A DNA stretch of 64,000 nt from Flavipsychrobacter sp964461535. GTDB taxonomy: Bacteria; Bacteroidota; Bacteroidia; Chitinophagales; Chitinophagaceae. How positions within the stretch are numbered: position 1 is the stretch's first letter; each line of letters opens with the position of its first letter. The DNA lies in the NCBI GenBank assembly GCA_964461535.1, contig CAYWUY010000004.1, forward strand, positions 33,728-97,727. Reading direction: 5' to 3'. The notes under the pieces were generated by a model. It made no database searches, was not told the DNA's origin, and worked only from the letters and a program-made list of their open reading frames with translations. The position numbers were made by a program, and so were the translations under genes. Of this stretch, positions 9,110 to 18,186 are shown piece after piece.

Positions 9110-9193
9110 TATCATCTTGTATGGCGCTAGTTTAGTGACGTAGGTCATGTTTCAATAATATTAGTATGCTAATCTTGCAATTAATATATATCC

Positions 9194-9997
9194 ATGAAAC
9201 AGCTTATCACATTTTTTACGCTAGCTTACCTTACTAGTTGGTTCATATGGTTGCCCTTATACGGTCCGGCTATTGGTGTGCATCATTTACCCATTTTGCC
9301 ATATCATCATGCTTTGGGTGGTTTAGGCCCTATGTTAGCAGCTATTATTACCTCTTTTATCTACAAGAGAGATAGTATTGCATCTTTTTTTAGGACAGCA
9401 CTTAATCTAAAGAATTTGCTATATACTTTTATAGCTTTATTAAGCCCATTTATCTTAGCTGTCTTGGCCATGTATATGCAGCAGCTTATTAATGGTGTGC
9501 CTGCTCATTATGCAGCCTTACTGAACAATAAAGAGTTTCCGGAGTTTAATCTCTTACTGTTTTTCTTGTATAATTTATTGTTTTTTGGCTTGGGCGAAGA
9601 AGTGGGTTGGAGAGGTTTCGTATTACCACGTTTCCAAAGTAAAATGAATGCGCTATCTGCTGCTACAGTATTAACTGTCTTTTGGGCAGTATGGCATTGG
9701 CCATTATTTTTATATCGTCCTGGTTATACCTCTATGGATATTGCTGGTGCAGTAGGCTGGGTACTCAGTCTCTTTACAGGTAGTGTTTTGCTCAGTTGGT
9801 TATACAATGCTACTTCGGGCAACGTATGGGTTTGTGCCATATTTCATGCCACAGTAGATATCCCTTTTACAGCCAATCTTGGTGGCACCAATGCAATAAA
9901 TTATTTAGGTATGCTCATTACTATATGGGGTATAGCCACCTTGCTATTGTTCGGCTATAAAAATCTATCTAAGAACAATAGGGTATCCCAAACATAG
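9194..9997 (+). CDS. CPBP-family intramembrane metalloprotease
   Basis: A 267-residue integral membrane protein with about seven hydrophobic segments. It carries the CPBP/Abi (CAAX protease and bacteriocin-processing) signature: EEVGWRG (Glu135-Glu136, Arg140), a WHWP segment (HxxxW-type motif near 175) and a final conserved FHAT histidine. Members are related to Rce1 and cleave peptides or give self-immunity to bacteriocins. No bacteriocin gene is nearby, so a housekeeping role is as likely. Confidence 0.85.
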   Translation: MKQLITFFTLAYLTSWFIWLPLYGPAIGVHHLPILPYHHALGGLGPMLAAIITSFIYKRDSIASFFRTALNLKNLLYTFIALLSPFILAVLAMYMQQLINGVPAHYAALLNNKEFPEFNLLLFFLYNLLFFGLGEEVGWRGFVLPRFQSKMNALSAATVLTVFWAVWHWPLFLYRPGYTSMDIAGAVGWVLSLFTGSVLLSWLYNATSGNVWVCAIFHATVDIPFTANLGGTNAINYLGMLITIWGIATLLLFGYKNLSKNNRVSQT

Positions 9998-10046
9998 CGT
10001 TTAAACTTCATCGCCCTTTACCAGTCCAACTATAAAACATAACTGT

Positions 10047-10166
10047 ATGAAAAATGCTAAATGGGTTATAGCACTATTGCTTGTGGTAACATTGGTAGAG
10101 TCTTGCATAGTAGTGGTTCGTCGTCCACCACGCCATCCCCGCCGTACGGTCATAATTCGTAGGTAG
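10047..10166 (+). CDS. small arginine-rich lipoprotein (39 aa)
   Basis: A short gene of 39 codons: ATG, a hydrophobic signal (WVIALLLVVTLV), a lipobox ending VESC (cysteine 20), then IVVVRRPPRHPRR and a second basic stretch. Short lipoproteins of the form signal + Cys + VVRRP-like basic tail are common in Bacteroidota, so I consider it a real gene. The function is unknown; it would be a tiny basic envelope protein. It ends seven bases before the end of the convergent dtd gene. Confidence 0.55.
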   Translation: MKNAKWVIALLLVVTLVESCIVVVRRPPRHPRRTVIIRR

Positions 10167-10173
10167 CTTAGCG

Positions 10174-10626
10174 TTACTCTCTATTTTTACTATCCATAAT
10201 TATAGTAACCGGACCATCATTTACAAGTGCTACTTTCATGTCTGCGCCAAAAGTGCCCGTGCCAATAGGCTTTTTTAGTAGCAGTTCTAGTTGAGCTATA
10301 AACTGCTCATATAATGGTATGGCTTGCTCTGGTCTTGCCGCTTTTATAAATGAGGGTCTATTGCCTTTTTTATAAGAAGCATGTAGTGTAAACTGGCTAA
10401 TAAGCAGCACTTCCCCGCCTATAGTTGGCAGGTCTAGGTTCATATGTCCGTTTTCGTCTGCAAATACCCTTAAGCCTACTATTTTACTGCATAGCCACTC
10501 CACATCTTCCTGATTATCATTTGCTTCTATGCCTAGCAGTATTACAAATCCTTTGCCTATGGCACTTTTTACATTGCCATTTATTGTTACGCTAGCTTCT
10601 GTTACTCTCTGTATTACAATTCGCAT
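10174..10626 (-). CDS. dtd: D-aminoacyl-tRNA deacylase
   Basis: A 150-residue Dtd enzyme that hydrolyses D-aminoacyl-tRNA (and glycyl-tRNA-Ala) in the cytoplasm. Visible hallmarks are MRIVIQRVTEASV at the start, the SQFTLHASYKKGNRPSF catalytic loop and the near-C-terminal GPVTIIMDS cross-subunit Gly-Pro motif. Translation could in principle start 12 codons earlier, but family members start with MRxVxQRV, so I use 10626. The enzyme looks complete. Confidence 0.93.
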   Translation of the reverse strand: MRIVIQRVTEASVTINGNVKSAIGKGFVILLGIEANDNQEDVEWLCSKIVGLRVFADENGHMNLDLPTIGGEVLLISQFTLHASYKKGNRPSFIKAARPEQAIPLYEQFIAQLELLLKKPIGTGTFGADMKVALVNDGPVTIIMDSKNRE

Positions 10627-10744
10627 ACCTATCAAAAATACGGTATTGATTGTATCCTGCACTTGCTCCTGTACATGGTATCATTTATTAAAGTAATTTT
10701 GGCAACCTTCAACAAGGTAGTTGATGGTATATTTTTTTAATGCG

Positions 10745-11086
10745 ATGAAATCAAATATCAATATACAGGTAACACTGGATGAAGACAAAATGCCGGAACA
10801 CATCGAGTGGACGGCCCCAGATGGTGGTGTAAATGATGCTCAAGCTGCTAAAGCTGTATTAGTTGGCTTTTGGGATGGTAATGAAAAGTCTGCACTTCGT
10901 ATAGATTTATGGACTAAGAAAATGATGGTAGACGAAATGAACGATTTCTTTTACCAAACTCTTTTTGGTATGGCCGATACTTATGTTCGTGCCACAAAAA
11001 ATACTGCTCTTGCCAACGAAATGAAAGCATTTGCTAAAGACTTTCTAAAAAAAGCCTCTGATGCAATGGCTGCTGAACAGCAATAG
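10745..11086 (+). CDS. gldC: gliding motility protein GldC
   Basis: A 113-residue protein that matches GldC: an early VTLDEDKMPEHIEWTA, then AKAVLVGFWD, the highly conserved ALRIDLWTKKMMVDEMN and a C-terminal helix. GldC is a soluble protein linked to gliding motility and, indirectly, to type IX secretion in Bacteroidota, though its exact role is uncertain. I place the start at 10745 (MKSNINIQV); an upstream in-frame ATG adds eight atypical residues. It is followed closely by yqeY and cvpA on the same strand. Confidence 0.88.
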   Translation: MKSNINIQVTLDEDKMPEHIEWTAPDGGVNDAQAAKAVLVGFWDGNEKSALRIDLWTKKMMVDEMNDFFYQTLFGMADTYVRATKNTALANEMKAFAKDFLKKASDAMAAEQQ

Positions 11087-11124
11087 GTAAAAACACTATT
11101 TAATTATCAATAACATATACTACT

Positions 11125-11574
11125 ATGTCATTAGAACAAAAAGTAATGGAAGAATTGAAAGTGGCTATGAAGGCAAAAGACGAGGTAGCACTTCGCTCGC
11201 TTCGTGCTATTAAAGCCGCTATTATTCTTGAAAAAACTGCCGAAGGTGCAAGTGATGTATTGTCTGAAGCTACTGAAACCAAAATGCTTCAAAAAATGGC
11301 TAAGCAACGCCGCGACTCTTTGGATATATTTTTAAAACAAGGTCGCGAAGACTTAGCTGCTAAAGAAAGAGAAGAGCTAACAATTATTGAAAGATTCTTG
11401 CCTGCTCAAATGTCTGCTGAAGAGTTAACAACAGTTTTAAAAGCTATCATAGCCGAAGTTGGTGCTACTTCTCCTGCCGATATGGGTAAGGTTATGGGTG
11501 CAGCTACTAAGCAATTGGCCGGTAAAGCCGATGGTAAAGCTATATCAGAAACTGTTAAACAGCTTTTGGGCTAG
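11125..11574 (+). CDS. yqeY: GatB/YqeY-domain protein
   Basis: A 149-residue YqeY-family protein, related to the tail domain of the amidotransferase subunit GatB. Typical segments are MKAKDEVALRSLRAIKAAI at the N-terminus, IERFLPAQMSAEEL in the middle and ADMGKVMGAATKQLAGKADGK split across the C-terminal domain. It probably binds tRNA or assists aminoacylation; the function is not firmly known. It sits between gldC and cvpA, five bases before the latter, in one likely operon. Confidence 0.88.
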   Translation: MSLEQKVMEELKVAMKAKDEVALRSLRAIKAAIILEKTAEGASDVLSEATETKMLQKMAKQRRDSLDIFLKQGREDLAAKEREELTIIERFLPAQMSAEELTTVLKAIIAEVGATSPADMGKVMGAATKQLAGKADGKAISETVKQLLG

Positions 11575-11579
11575 TCTGC

Positions 11580-12107
11580 ATGTCATTAGATATTACAGCC
11601 CTCATTATTATAGCCCTGTTCTTTATACGGGGCTATATGCGTGGGCTTATAGTTGCTGTCTTTTCAGTGGTAGCTATTTTATTAGGTATAGTAGTCTCTT
11701 TGAAAATGTCTCAAGTATTAGCCTCTTATCTCTTAGCTAAGGGCTATGTAGGTAGTGGCTGGGCACCCGTTTTAAGTTATCTTATATTATTTACAGCCGT
11801 TGTTATTGCTGTGCGTTGGGGAGCTAAGTTGCTACAGCGTTCTGTTGAGGGTATGATGTTGGGCACAGTTAATAAAATTATTGGCGGTCTCCTATTTGCT
11901 TTTGTAGGGCTTCTGTTGTGGAGTTCTTTTTTATGGATAGGCATTAAGTTGGGTGCTATTACACCTGAAGCTGTGGCCGCATCCGTTTCTGCTAATCAGC
12001 TACAACATTTCGCACCCTGGGTATTTTCTGGTGTGGGCGTTTTGCTTCCTTTCGTTAAAAATACATTTACTGAATTACAATTGTATTTTAGTAGCTTGAA
12101 TAAGTAG
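11580..12107 (+). CDS. cvpA: CvpA-family membrane protein
   Basis: A 175-residue inner-membrane protein with four hydrophobic segments (about 5-22, 27-45, 62-80 and 100-122). The opening DITALIIIALFFIRGYMRG and the central GxxxxxxxGxxxG-type helix are typical of CvpA / colicin V production proteins. In Bacteroidota it often accompanies peptidoglycan or motility genes. It lies five bases after yqeY, so the two are probably co-transcribed. Confidence 0.82.
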   Translation: MSLDITALIIIALFFIRGYMRGLIVAVFSVVAILLGIVVSLKMSQVLASYLLAKGYVGSGWAPVLSYLILFTAVVIAVRWGAKLLQRSVEGMMLGTVNKIIGGLLFAFVGLLLWSSFLWIGIKLGAITPEAVAASVSANQLQHFAPWVFSGVGVLLPFVKNTFTELQLYFSSLNK

Positions 12108-12190
12108 TAGAATGTTTTTTTATTAATTTATCTACGGTTGCAACGCATTCTCGCTTATAATCTTACTTTTATTCTTAATTAATTGGTCTT

Positions 12191-13285
12191 ATGAGTGTTA
12201 AGTCTTTACTGCGTAAATGGTATGGTGTTGCAAAGCAGAATAAATATTATATTAATAAATACTTGCAGTCTTTTGGTAAAATTGTAGTCATATACAATAA
12301 GAACCATCCTATATATACAGTAGCCTTCGAAGAATTGCCTGCCGAAAAGTATTTATATGTCTTTATTCAAGAAATTGAAAAAGCTTCAGGATGGCAGCAG
12401 TTGTTACTTAATAAGGCTAAAGTTATTCACTCCGACGCTCCTTTTTTTCCATTTGATTTCAATAGATTTAAGGATAAGCTTATTGTAGCAGAATGTGAGG
12501 CTTGGGGCAAACCCCTTATATATGAAGATGCTCGTGTAAAAGTCATATATGTCGAGTCGAAATATGCTATTTCAGAGAATCCCAAGAATGAAAAAATTAA
12601 GCTCCTCTATCCGGGTATAAAGTATAATCCCGCTAGTCGTCAGCCTAAGCCTGATGGCAGTCCTATTGTATTATCTGCAGTAGGTTATGGGGGAATGATA
12701 AAGGGTTTTGATGTAGTCTATAAGCTATATAAAACACTGAAAAAAGAATTTCCTATCAAGCTAATTATTGCCGGATCTTTAGGGCACGACTTTAACTTCT
12801 ATCCTGAAATAACTAAAGAAGCCTATGATGCTGCTGACTTTGATAAAATAGCCGCTGAATTAAAAGCAGATCCTGATGTTACATTTGGTTATAAGAAAAG
12901 AGATCAGCTATTTGCAGAGGTATATCCGCAAACAGATATATATATACAAATGAGCCGAATGGATACGTTTGGTTTTACAGTACTTGAGGCAATGAGTTTT
13001 GGTTTGCCTATCATTTCTACTAGCCATAAAGCCTTGCCTGAAATGGTTGTTGATGGTGAGAATGGATACATTGTTAACGATTTCACTGACGATATCAATT
13101 CTCAAGAATGGTTTAATAAGTCATATGAAGAGTCTTTAGTAGCACTTCGTAAACTATTACAAGATAAAGATTTACGTACTCGTATGGGGCAAAAAAGTAA
13201 AGACTTTGTTGCTCAAAAATTTGATGCAAAAATCAGGCGCCAAATTGTAGAGGCCGACTATGATAAATATTTATCTAGTATGTAG
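12191..13285 (+). CDS. glycosyltransferase family 4 (GT-B fold)
   Basis: A 364-residue GT-B glycosyltransferase. The second Rossmann half is clear: a SAVGYGGMIKGFDVVYKLY donor-domain start (near 160), IIAGSLGHD, FGYKKRDQLFAEVYPQTDIYIQMSR, and the sugar-nucleotide motif DTFGFTVLEAMSFGLPIIST with its EX7E-type glutamate, then VVDGENGYIV. It probably adds a sugar to a lipid or polysaccharide carrier at the inner membrane. No other polysaccharide genes surround it, so the product is unknown. Confidence 0.85.
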   Translation: MSVKSLLRKWYGVAKQNKYYINKYLQSFGKIVVIYNKNHPIYTVAFEELPAEKYLYVFIQEIEKASGWQQLLLNKAKVIHSDAPFFPFDFNRFKDKLIVAECEAWGKPLIYEDARVKVIYVESKYAISENPKNEKIKLLYPGIKYNPASRQPKPDGSPIVLSAVGYGGMIKGFDVVYKLYKTLKKEFPIKLIIAGSLGHDFNFYPEITKEAYDAADFDKIAAELKADPDVTFGYKKRDQLFAEVYPQTDIYIQMSRMDTFGFTVLEAMSFGLPIISTSHKALPEMVVDGENGYIVNDFTDDINSQEWFNKSYEESLVALRKLLQDKDLRTRMGQKSKDFVAQKFDAKIRRQIVEADYDKYLSSM

Positions 13286-13298
13286 TAGCATTTATTTG

Positions 13299-14093
13299 CT
13301 ATAGCAATACAAAATTATCAGCGTCATTTAGAAACGGAAATTTGCTTCTGGTAGTGCTTAAGTGTTCTTTAGATAGGCTTACAGTGTGTACTGCCTCCAT
13401 TTCCGATTCTTGCCATATAGTTTCACCCAGTGGGCCAAATACGCTGCTATCGCCGCTATAATGGTTGCCTTTGGGGTCATCGCCCACACGGTTCACACCT
13501 ACTACATAGCTTATGTTTTCTATGGCTCTGGCTTGCAGTAGTGTTTTCCATGCGGTGCTACGTGCTTGTGGCCAGTTGGCTACATACAACAGTATGTCAT
13601 ATTGGTCATCCAGGTTGCGCGCCCATACCGGAAATCTTAGGTCATAGCACACCTGTAGGTTTATTCGCCAGCCATTTACTTGTGCTATTAGTCTGTTTTC
13701 ACCCGCAGCATAATGTTTATTTTCTCCTGCAAATCCAAAAAGGTGTTTTTTGTCATAATAGCCTATTCTTCCGTCAGGTTGCACCCAAAGCAGTCTGTTA
13801 TAATATTTTCCGCTTTCCTCTATTATTAAGCTGCCGGTTAGTATGCACCTATTTTTTATTGCTATTTCGGCCATCCACCTTACTGTTGGGCCATCCATTG
13901 ATTCTGCTAGGCGTTCTGGCGACATACTAAATCCCGTACTAAACATCTCAGGCAATACTACTATATGTTTGGTACCCTTTATACTGGCTATATGCTCTTC
14001 ATATTTAAGAAGATTAGCATTTTTGTCTTCCCATACTATATTGCTTTGTATTAGCGTTATATTCAGTTGTTGCTGTGCCGATGGAGTGCTCAT
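13299..14093 (-). CDS. nitrilase-family amidase, omega-amidase (YafV-like)
   Basis: A 264-residue carbon-nitrogen hydrolase. The catalytic triad is visible: Glu49 in VLPEMFSTGF, Lys115 in YYDKKHLF and Cys149 in VCYDLRFPVWAR. The LPEMFSTGFSM and CYDLRFPVWARN signatures are those of the YafV / Nit2 omega-amidase branch, which hydrolyses alpha-ketoglutaramate and related amides in metabolite repair. The length is normal and the gene ends 14 bases from the convergent glycosyltransferase gene. Confidence 0.88.
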   Translation of the reverse strand: MSTPSAQQQLNITLIQSNIVWEDKNANLLKYEEHIASIKGTKHIVVLPEMFSTGFSMSPERLAESMDGPTVRWMAEIAIKNRCILTGSLIIEESGKYYNRLLWVQPDGRIGYYDKKHLFGFAGENKHYAAGENRLIAQVNGWRINLQVCYDLRFPVWARNLDDQYDILLYVANWPQARSTAWKTLLQARAIENISYVVGVNRVGDDPKGNHYSGDSSVFGPLGETIWQESEMEAVHTVSLSKEHLSTTRSKFPFLNDADNFVLL

Positions 14094-14188
14094 ATTATAT
14101 TATTTGTAAGTGCAAGCCTTTGCTTACCTGAAAGTAGTATGATATTTGTAATTATGAGCTGCCAATTAGTTAATTTAGCCTAATAAGC

Positions 14189-14932
14189 ATGAGAAAAATA
14201 CTGATTTTTTGCCTGTTATTATTGCCCGTTGTTATGTGGGCAAAGAAAAACAAGCACAAAAATAAAAATAAGAGTAAAGTTAAGGTCAAGCACATGCCTA
14301 TTGGTAGGTTTGTAGAGGTGAAGCGTTTAAACCCCGATTCATCTGTAGTTACTTTTAAAGATACCCTCTTCATGACCTTTGGCTTCAAAGACTCATTTAC
14401 CTATCGGCTAAGAGATGGATTCGTCTACAGGGGTAAATATACACTAGACGATAATGGACACTTAGAGTTTGGTACTACATCTTACGAGCTGGCAGCCAGA
14501 AAGTATAATGCTTATGTGCTATATAATGCAAAAGGCATTTATTATTTCGAAACAGACACTACTGCTTTGCCACCTGATGTGGTAATAGAAAAAGACGAAC
14601 CAATACAGCCGGTAACTAGTATAGATCAAATGATAGGTCATTGGACGGTATATAAACGTACTGTAGGAGAAGATGGCGGAGGTGTAGACCCAGATTTACA
14701 AATTAAGTCAGCTTATATTACCGGCCAGAGTAGCGATGATAAACAGGGTTTCTTGTTTTGTGGTAAAGACCCCGATAATATGCCTTCTTATTATATTAAG
14801 ACACTTGGTGTAGACCAAAGTTTGGAGTGTAGTGGTAAGTTTCAGCGCTTTCTTAAAGTGGTAAAATGCCAAAAAGGGGAAATGATTTTAGAGGAAAGTG
14901 GAGTTACTTATTACTTCAAGCAGTTTAGATAA
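14189..14932 (+). CDS. secreted protein of unknown function
   Basis: A 247-residue protein with a signal peptide (about 1-18, ending VMWA) followed at once by a lysine/asparagine-rich stretch (KKNKHKNKNKSKVKVK). The rest has alternating strands and no recognisable motif; the C-terminal FLKVVKCQKGEMIL and YYFKQF resemble lipocalin-like barrel strands seen in Bacteroidota secreted proteins, but this is weak. A strong terminator follows, so it is a single-gene unit. Confidence 0.6.
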   Translation: MRKILIFCLLLLPVVMWAKKNKHKNKNKSKVKVKHMPIGRFVEVKRLNPDSSVVTFKDTLFMTFGFKDSFTYRLRDGFVYRGKYTLDDNGHLEFGTTSYELAARKYNAYVLYNAKGIYYFETDTTALPPDVVIEKDEPIQPVTSIDQMIGHWTVYKRTVGEDGGGVDPDLQIKSAYITGQSSDDKQGFLFCGKDPDNMPSYYIKTLGVDQSLECSGKFQRFLKVVKCQKGEMILEESGVTYYFKQFR

Positions 14933-14970
14933 TATTTATATCGTATTCTGACATTTGTCGCATAATTTTT

Positions 14971-15001
14971 AAAATCTTGGCTATTTAGCCAAGATTTTTT
15001 G
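14971..15001 (+). terminator. strong intrinsic terminator
   Basis: A 13-base arm beginning AAAATCTTGGC (14971-14983) pairs perfectly with 14986-14998, and a T-run extends to 15000. It terminates the secreted-protein gene. Confidence 0.85.
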
Positions 15002-15050
15002 TTAATAGTACGTTTAATAATATAGCTAATGTATTTATAATTTTTTTATC

Positions 15051-17003
15051 ATGAAACAACTACTATTTACGTGTTGTACAGTATTTGTATTGCTGTGCGC
15101 CAAAACCGCATCCGCACAAGTATATCTTAGTGAGGATTTTGAATCAACTACCGATTTTTCTTTGCCAATAGGATGGTCGACAAATATACCATCTAACGAT
15201 ACCCTCGGTTGGCGGTGCGGTACTGCTGAAGCTATGTCTACAGGAGAATATCCATTGTTTAGATCACATACCAAGTTTGCTGGTGTAAATGATGCTAACT
15301 ATAATCCCACCACTAATACAGATGTTCGTATTCAGTCTCCCGCATTTAGTATTCCAGCTGGAAGCAGTCCATATATCAAGTTTGATTGCTATCATGTTGG
15401 TAGAGTTGGATCATTTCCTAATGAGATAGCAACGTTAGAAGTGTCAACTGATGGTGGCGCAACTTGGATAACATATGATACTCTAGATACTGCTAGACTA
15501 TACTGGCGGGAAATAATTATAAGTTTAGCTCCGTTTGCCGGAACTAGTAATATGAAAATAGGGATTAAATACACCGATTTTGGTACGCGTGCTTTTGGCA
15601 TTGGTATTGATAATGTAGTGGTATATCAGCCCTATAATAAAGATATTGCTCTTCTAAACATTGCACCGCAGCCCTATACTGTAGCAGCTTATGGAGCATT
15701 TGGTAGTAATAAAATCATTAGTGGTGAAGTGAAAAATTACGGTCTCAGTGCTATCACTACTTATAATGTAAATTATAGGTTTAATGGTGGAAGTGTTGTT
15801 AGTGTGCCTATATCTGCTTCTATAGCTCCATTTAATACCCATAGTTTTACATTGTCTACTTCTCCAATTACTTTGCCTGGTGTAGTAGGTGACTTTCCAT
15901 TAGATGTTTGGGCTACAGTAACTGATGACGGAGATTTTAATAACGATACCGTATCTCAACACTTTTTATCAACATATTCGTTTGCTCCTAAAAAAAGAAT
16001 TTTATACGAAGAAGCAACTGGCACTTGGTGTGGTTGGTGTGTAAGAGGCATGGTGTATATGGATTCCATGCGTAAGATGAAAGGTAATGATGTGTCTCTT
16101 GTGGCTGTACATGGTGGCGACCCTATGCAAAACACCGATTATTCCAGTTGGTTAGATAGGAAAGTAGCCGGCTATCCCGGCGTTCGTGCTGATAGAGGTA
16201 CATTAATAGATCCTCTTCAAATGTTTGATTACCAAAATGCCCATGAGAATGATTTTGCATTTGCAGATATTCAGTTGTCGTCTAATATTGTTGGTAGCAC
16301 GCTTACTGTTCCTGTAAAGGTAAAACCCGCTGTAGATTTAAGCGGTCGTTGCAGTATTGCATTAATTCTCACAGAGTACGATGTAAAAGGCACCGGTAGT
16401 GCTTGGGCTCAAGTAAATTACTATAGTGGCGGTGCCGATGGGTCAATGGCAATAAATGGAGTAGATTATGCAACCCTACCCGAAGTAGTGCCTGCTTCTC
16501 AAATGCATTACGATCATGTGGCTAGAAAAATAGTGCCTAGTCCATTAGGCGATTCAACTATACTTCCAGCTATTATGTTGCATGATTCTACATATACTAT
16601 AAATATTTCAACTACAATTCCTGCTTCTTATAATAAGGATAAGATGAAGGCGGTGGTAGCCTTAATTGATAATCAGACTGGCGATATTCTTAATTCGGCT
16701 AATGTAAACTTAGGGACAGGTCTCTCAGTAAGTAACATAAACAAAGTATTGACAGGTGTCGTAGTGTCTCCCAATCCAGCTATAGATAATATAATGCTTA
16801 GCTTCTCTTTGTCTCATCAAGAAGATATTGTGATAAGTATTTTAGATATGGCAGGTAAAGTATGTGTAAAACAAATTGCTAATGGTAATGAGGGAAATAA
16901 TCAAGTTGCTTTAAGTACAAAAGATATTGCATCAGGTTGTTATCTAGTGTGTATTCAATCAGGTATAGAACAGCACGTAGTAAAGCTTTCTATTATAAAA
17001 TAG
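15051..17003 (+). CDS. Omp28-type secreted protein with T9SS C-terminal sorting domain
   Basis: A 650-residue exported protein. A signal peptide (about 1-22, ending TASA) precedes a choice-of-anchor J-like beta-sandwich (about 25-195). A central Omp28-like thioredoxin-fold domain contains EATGTWCGWC (Cys327-Cys330), and the last 75 residues form a type IX sorting domain (VSPNPAIDN, ILDMAGK, a final VVKLSIIK strand). The protein should pass the outer membrane by the type IX system and be attached or released at the surface. The CxxC pair suggests thiol or disulfide chemistry, but this is an inference. It is a single-gene unit. Confidence 0.87.
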   Translation: MKQLLFTCCTVFVLLCAKTASAQVYLSEDFESTTDFSLPIGWSTNIPSNDTLGWRCGTAEAMSTGEYPLFRSHTKFAGVNDANYNPTTNTDVRIQSPAFSIPAGSSPYIKFDCYHVGRVGSFPNEIATLEVSTDGGATWITYDTLDTARLYWREIIISLAPFAGTSNMKIGIKYTDFGTRAFGIGIDNVVVYQPYNKDIALLNIAPQPYTVAAYGAFGSNKIISGEVKNYGLSAITTYNVNYRFNGGSVVSVPISASIAPFNTHSFTLSTSPITLPGVVGDFPLDVWATVTDDGDFNNDTVSQHFLSTYSFAPKKRILYEEATGTWCGWCVRGMVYMDSMRKMKGNDVSLVAVHGGDPMQNTDYSSWLDRKVAGYPGVRADRGTLIDPLQMFDYQNAHENDFAFADIQLSSNIVGSTLTVPVKVKPAVDLSGRCSIALILTEYDVKGTGSAWAQVNYYSGGADGSMAINGVDYATLPEVVPASQMHYDHVARKIVPSPLGDSTILPAIMLHDSTYTINISTTIPASYNKDKMKAVVALIDNQTGDILNSANVNLGTGLSVSNINKVLTGVVVSPNPAIDNIMLSFSLSHQEDIVISILDMAGKVCVKQIANGNEGNNQVALSTKDIASGCYLVCIQSGIEQHVVKLSIIK

Positions 17004-17022
17004 GTTTTTGTTCAGGTTATCA

Positions 17023-17049
17023 GCAGGGGAGTGTTCTCACTCTCTTGCT
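17023..17049. terminator. terminator-like hairpin between convergent genes
   Basis: GCAGGGGAGTG pairs with CACTCTCTTGC using two G-T pairs around a TTCT loop. It lies between the convergent T9SS-cargo and bioF genes and could serve either. Confidence 0.5.
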
Positions 17050-18186
17050 CTATTTATGCAGCACAGCATGTAGTGTTTGGTGTAGTAGTTCTATGTCCTG
17101 TTTAGTATTATAGGCGTGCAGGCATATTCTTATTCTTTCGCTCCCTTTTGCTACGGTAGGCCATCTTATGGCTTTTGCAGCAATGCCAGCATTTTTAAAT
17201 GCGGTTTCTATTACTGTATTAGTTTCGTTGCTTCTTGTTATTAGTGTTTGTATGGTGCTATTCAGTGGTGTGCACCCTGCTATGGGCGCATTTGAAAAAA
17301 CGTTTACAAAATGCTGTATGGTACCATGTAGTTCAGCATTACTAAAGTCAGGAGCTTCTAATAGTTGGTATACAGCTTTTATAGTAGCTATGCTATGCGG
17401 TGGCAGTGCGGTGGTGTATATAAAAGATCGGGCAAAGTTTACTAAATAGTTTTTCAATACAGTGCTACCTACTACCATAGCCCCATGGCACCCTAGCGCT
17501 TTACCAAAAGTATGCACTCTGGCAAAAGTCTCATTTTCAATTCCGGCAGCTACACATAGGCCTCCTCCTTTTGTCCCCCATACGCCTGTGGCATGGGCTT
17601 CATCTACTATTAAGGCCGCATCATATTGCTGACAAATGGAGGTTATTTCTTTAAGAGGTGCACTATCCCCATCCATAGAGTAAATGCTCTCTACTATTAC
17701 ATAGCATATATTACCGCTACCGCTATGTTTTTCTAGTAACTCTTTTAAATGCTGGCAATTATTATGGTCAAATGAATACTTGCCTCGGCTTATGCCTAGT
17801 CGCACACCATCAATTATGCTGGCGTGGCATAGCTCATCATATATAAAAATGCTATGCCGGCCACCTAAAGCCGATAAAAGACCAATATTAGCGTCATAGC
17901 CAGAATTAAATAAAACCGCAGCCTCCGTTTGGTGGTAGGCTGCGGCTATATGTTCTAGTTGTTCTGCTTCGTGGTTATTGCCCGATAATGATCTGCTACC
18001 TGTGGCTCCTGTAGTAGTGGGATGTGTTGCTATTGCACTAGCAAGTATCCCTTGAGTAGCCCATCCTAAATAGTCGTTAGAGAAAAAATCAATGTGCTTT
18101 GGGTTGGCTACGCTTAGTTGTCTAAGGTTGCCGTTTTTAGCTCTAGCGTCTAGTTGGTGTTGCAGGTGGTCATTAACAAGCTTCAT
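17050..18186 (-). CDS. bioF: 8-amino-7-oxononanoate synthase
   Basis: A 378-residue fold-type I PLP enzyme of the alpha-oxoamine synthase family. Seen are FFSNDYLGW, TGATGSRSLSGNN, the cofactor aspartate segment VDEAHATG (Asp195, His198) and the Schiff-base lysine in HTFGKALGCHG (Lys229). BioF condenses pimeloyl-thioester and alanine to give KAPA, an early biotin step. The gene starts inside the end of bioB (14-base overlap), which shows an operon; related enzymes (Kbl, SPT) are less likely given this context. Confidence 0.92.
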   Translation of the reverse strand: MKLVNDHLQHQLDARAKNGNLRQLSVANPKHIDFFSNDYLGWATQGILASAIATHPTTTGATGSRSLSGNNHEAEQLEHIAAAYHQTEAAVLFNSGYDANIGLLSALGGRHSIFIYDELCHASIIDGVRLGISRGKYSFDHNNCQHLKELLEKHSGSGNICYVIVESIYSMDGDSAPLKEITSICQQYDAALIVDEAHATGVWGTKGGGLCVAAGIENETFARVHTFGKALGCHGAMVVGSTVLKNYLVNFARSFIYTTALPPHSIATIKAVYQLLEAPDFSNAELHGTIQHFVNVFSNAPIAGCTPLNSTIQTLITRSNETNTVIETAFKNAGIAAKAIRWPTVAKGSERIRICLHAYNTKQDIELLHQTLHAVLHK

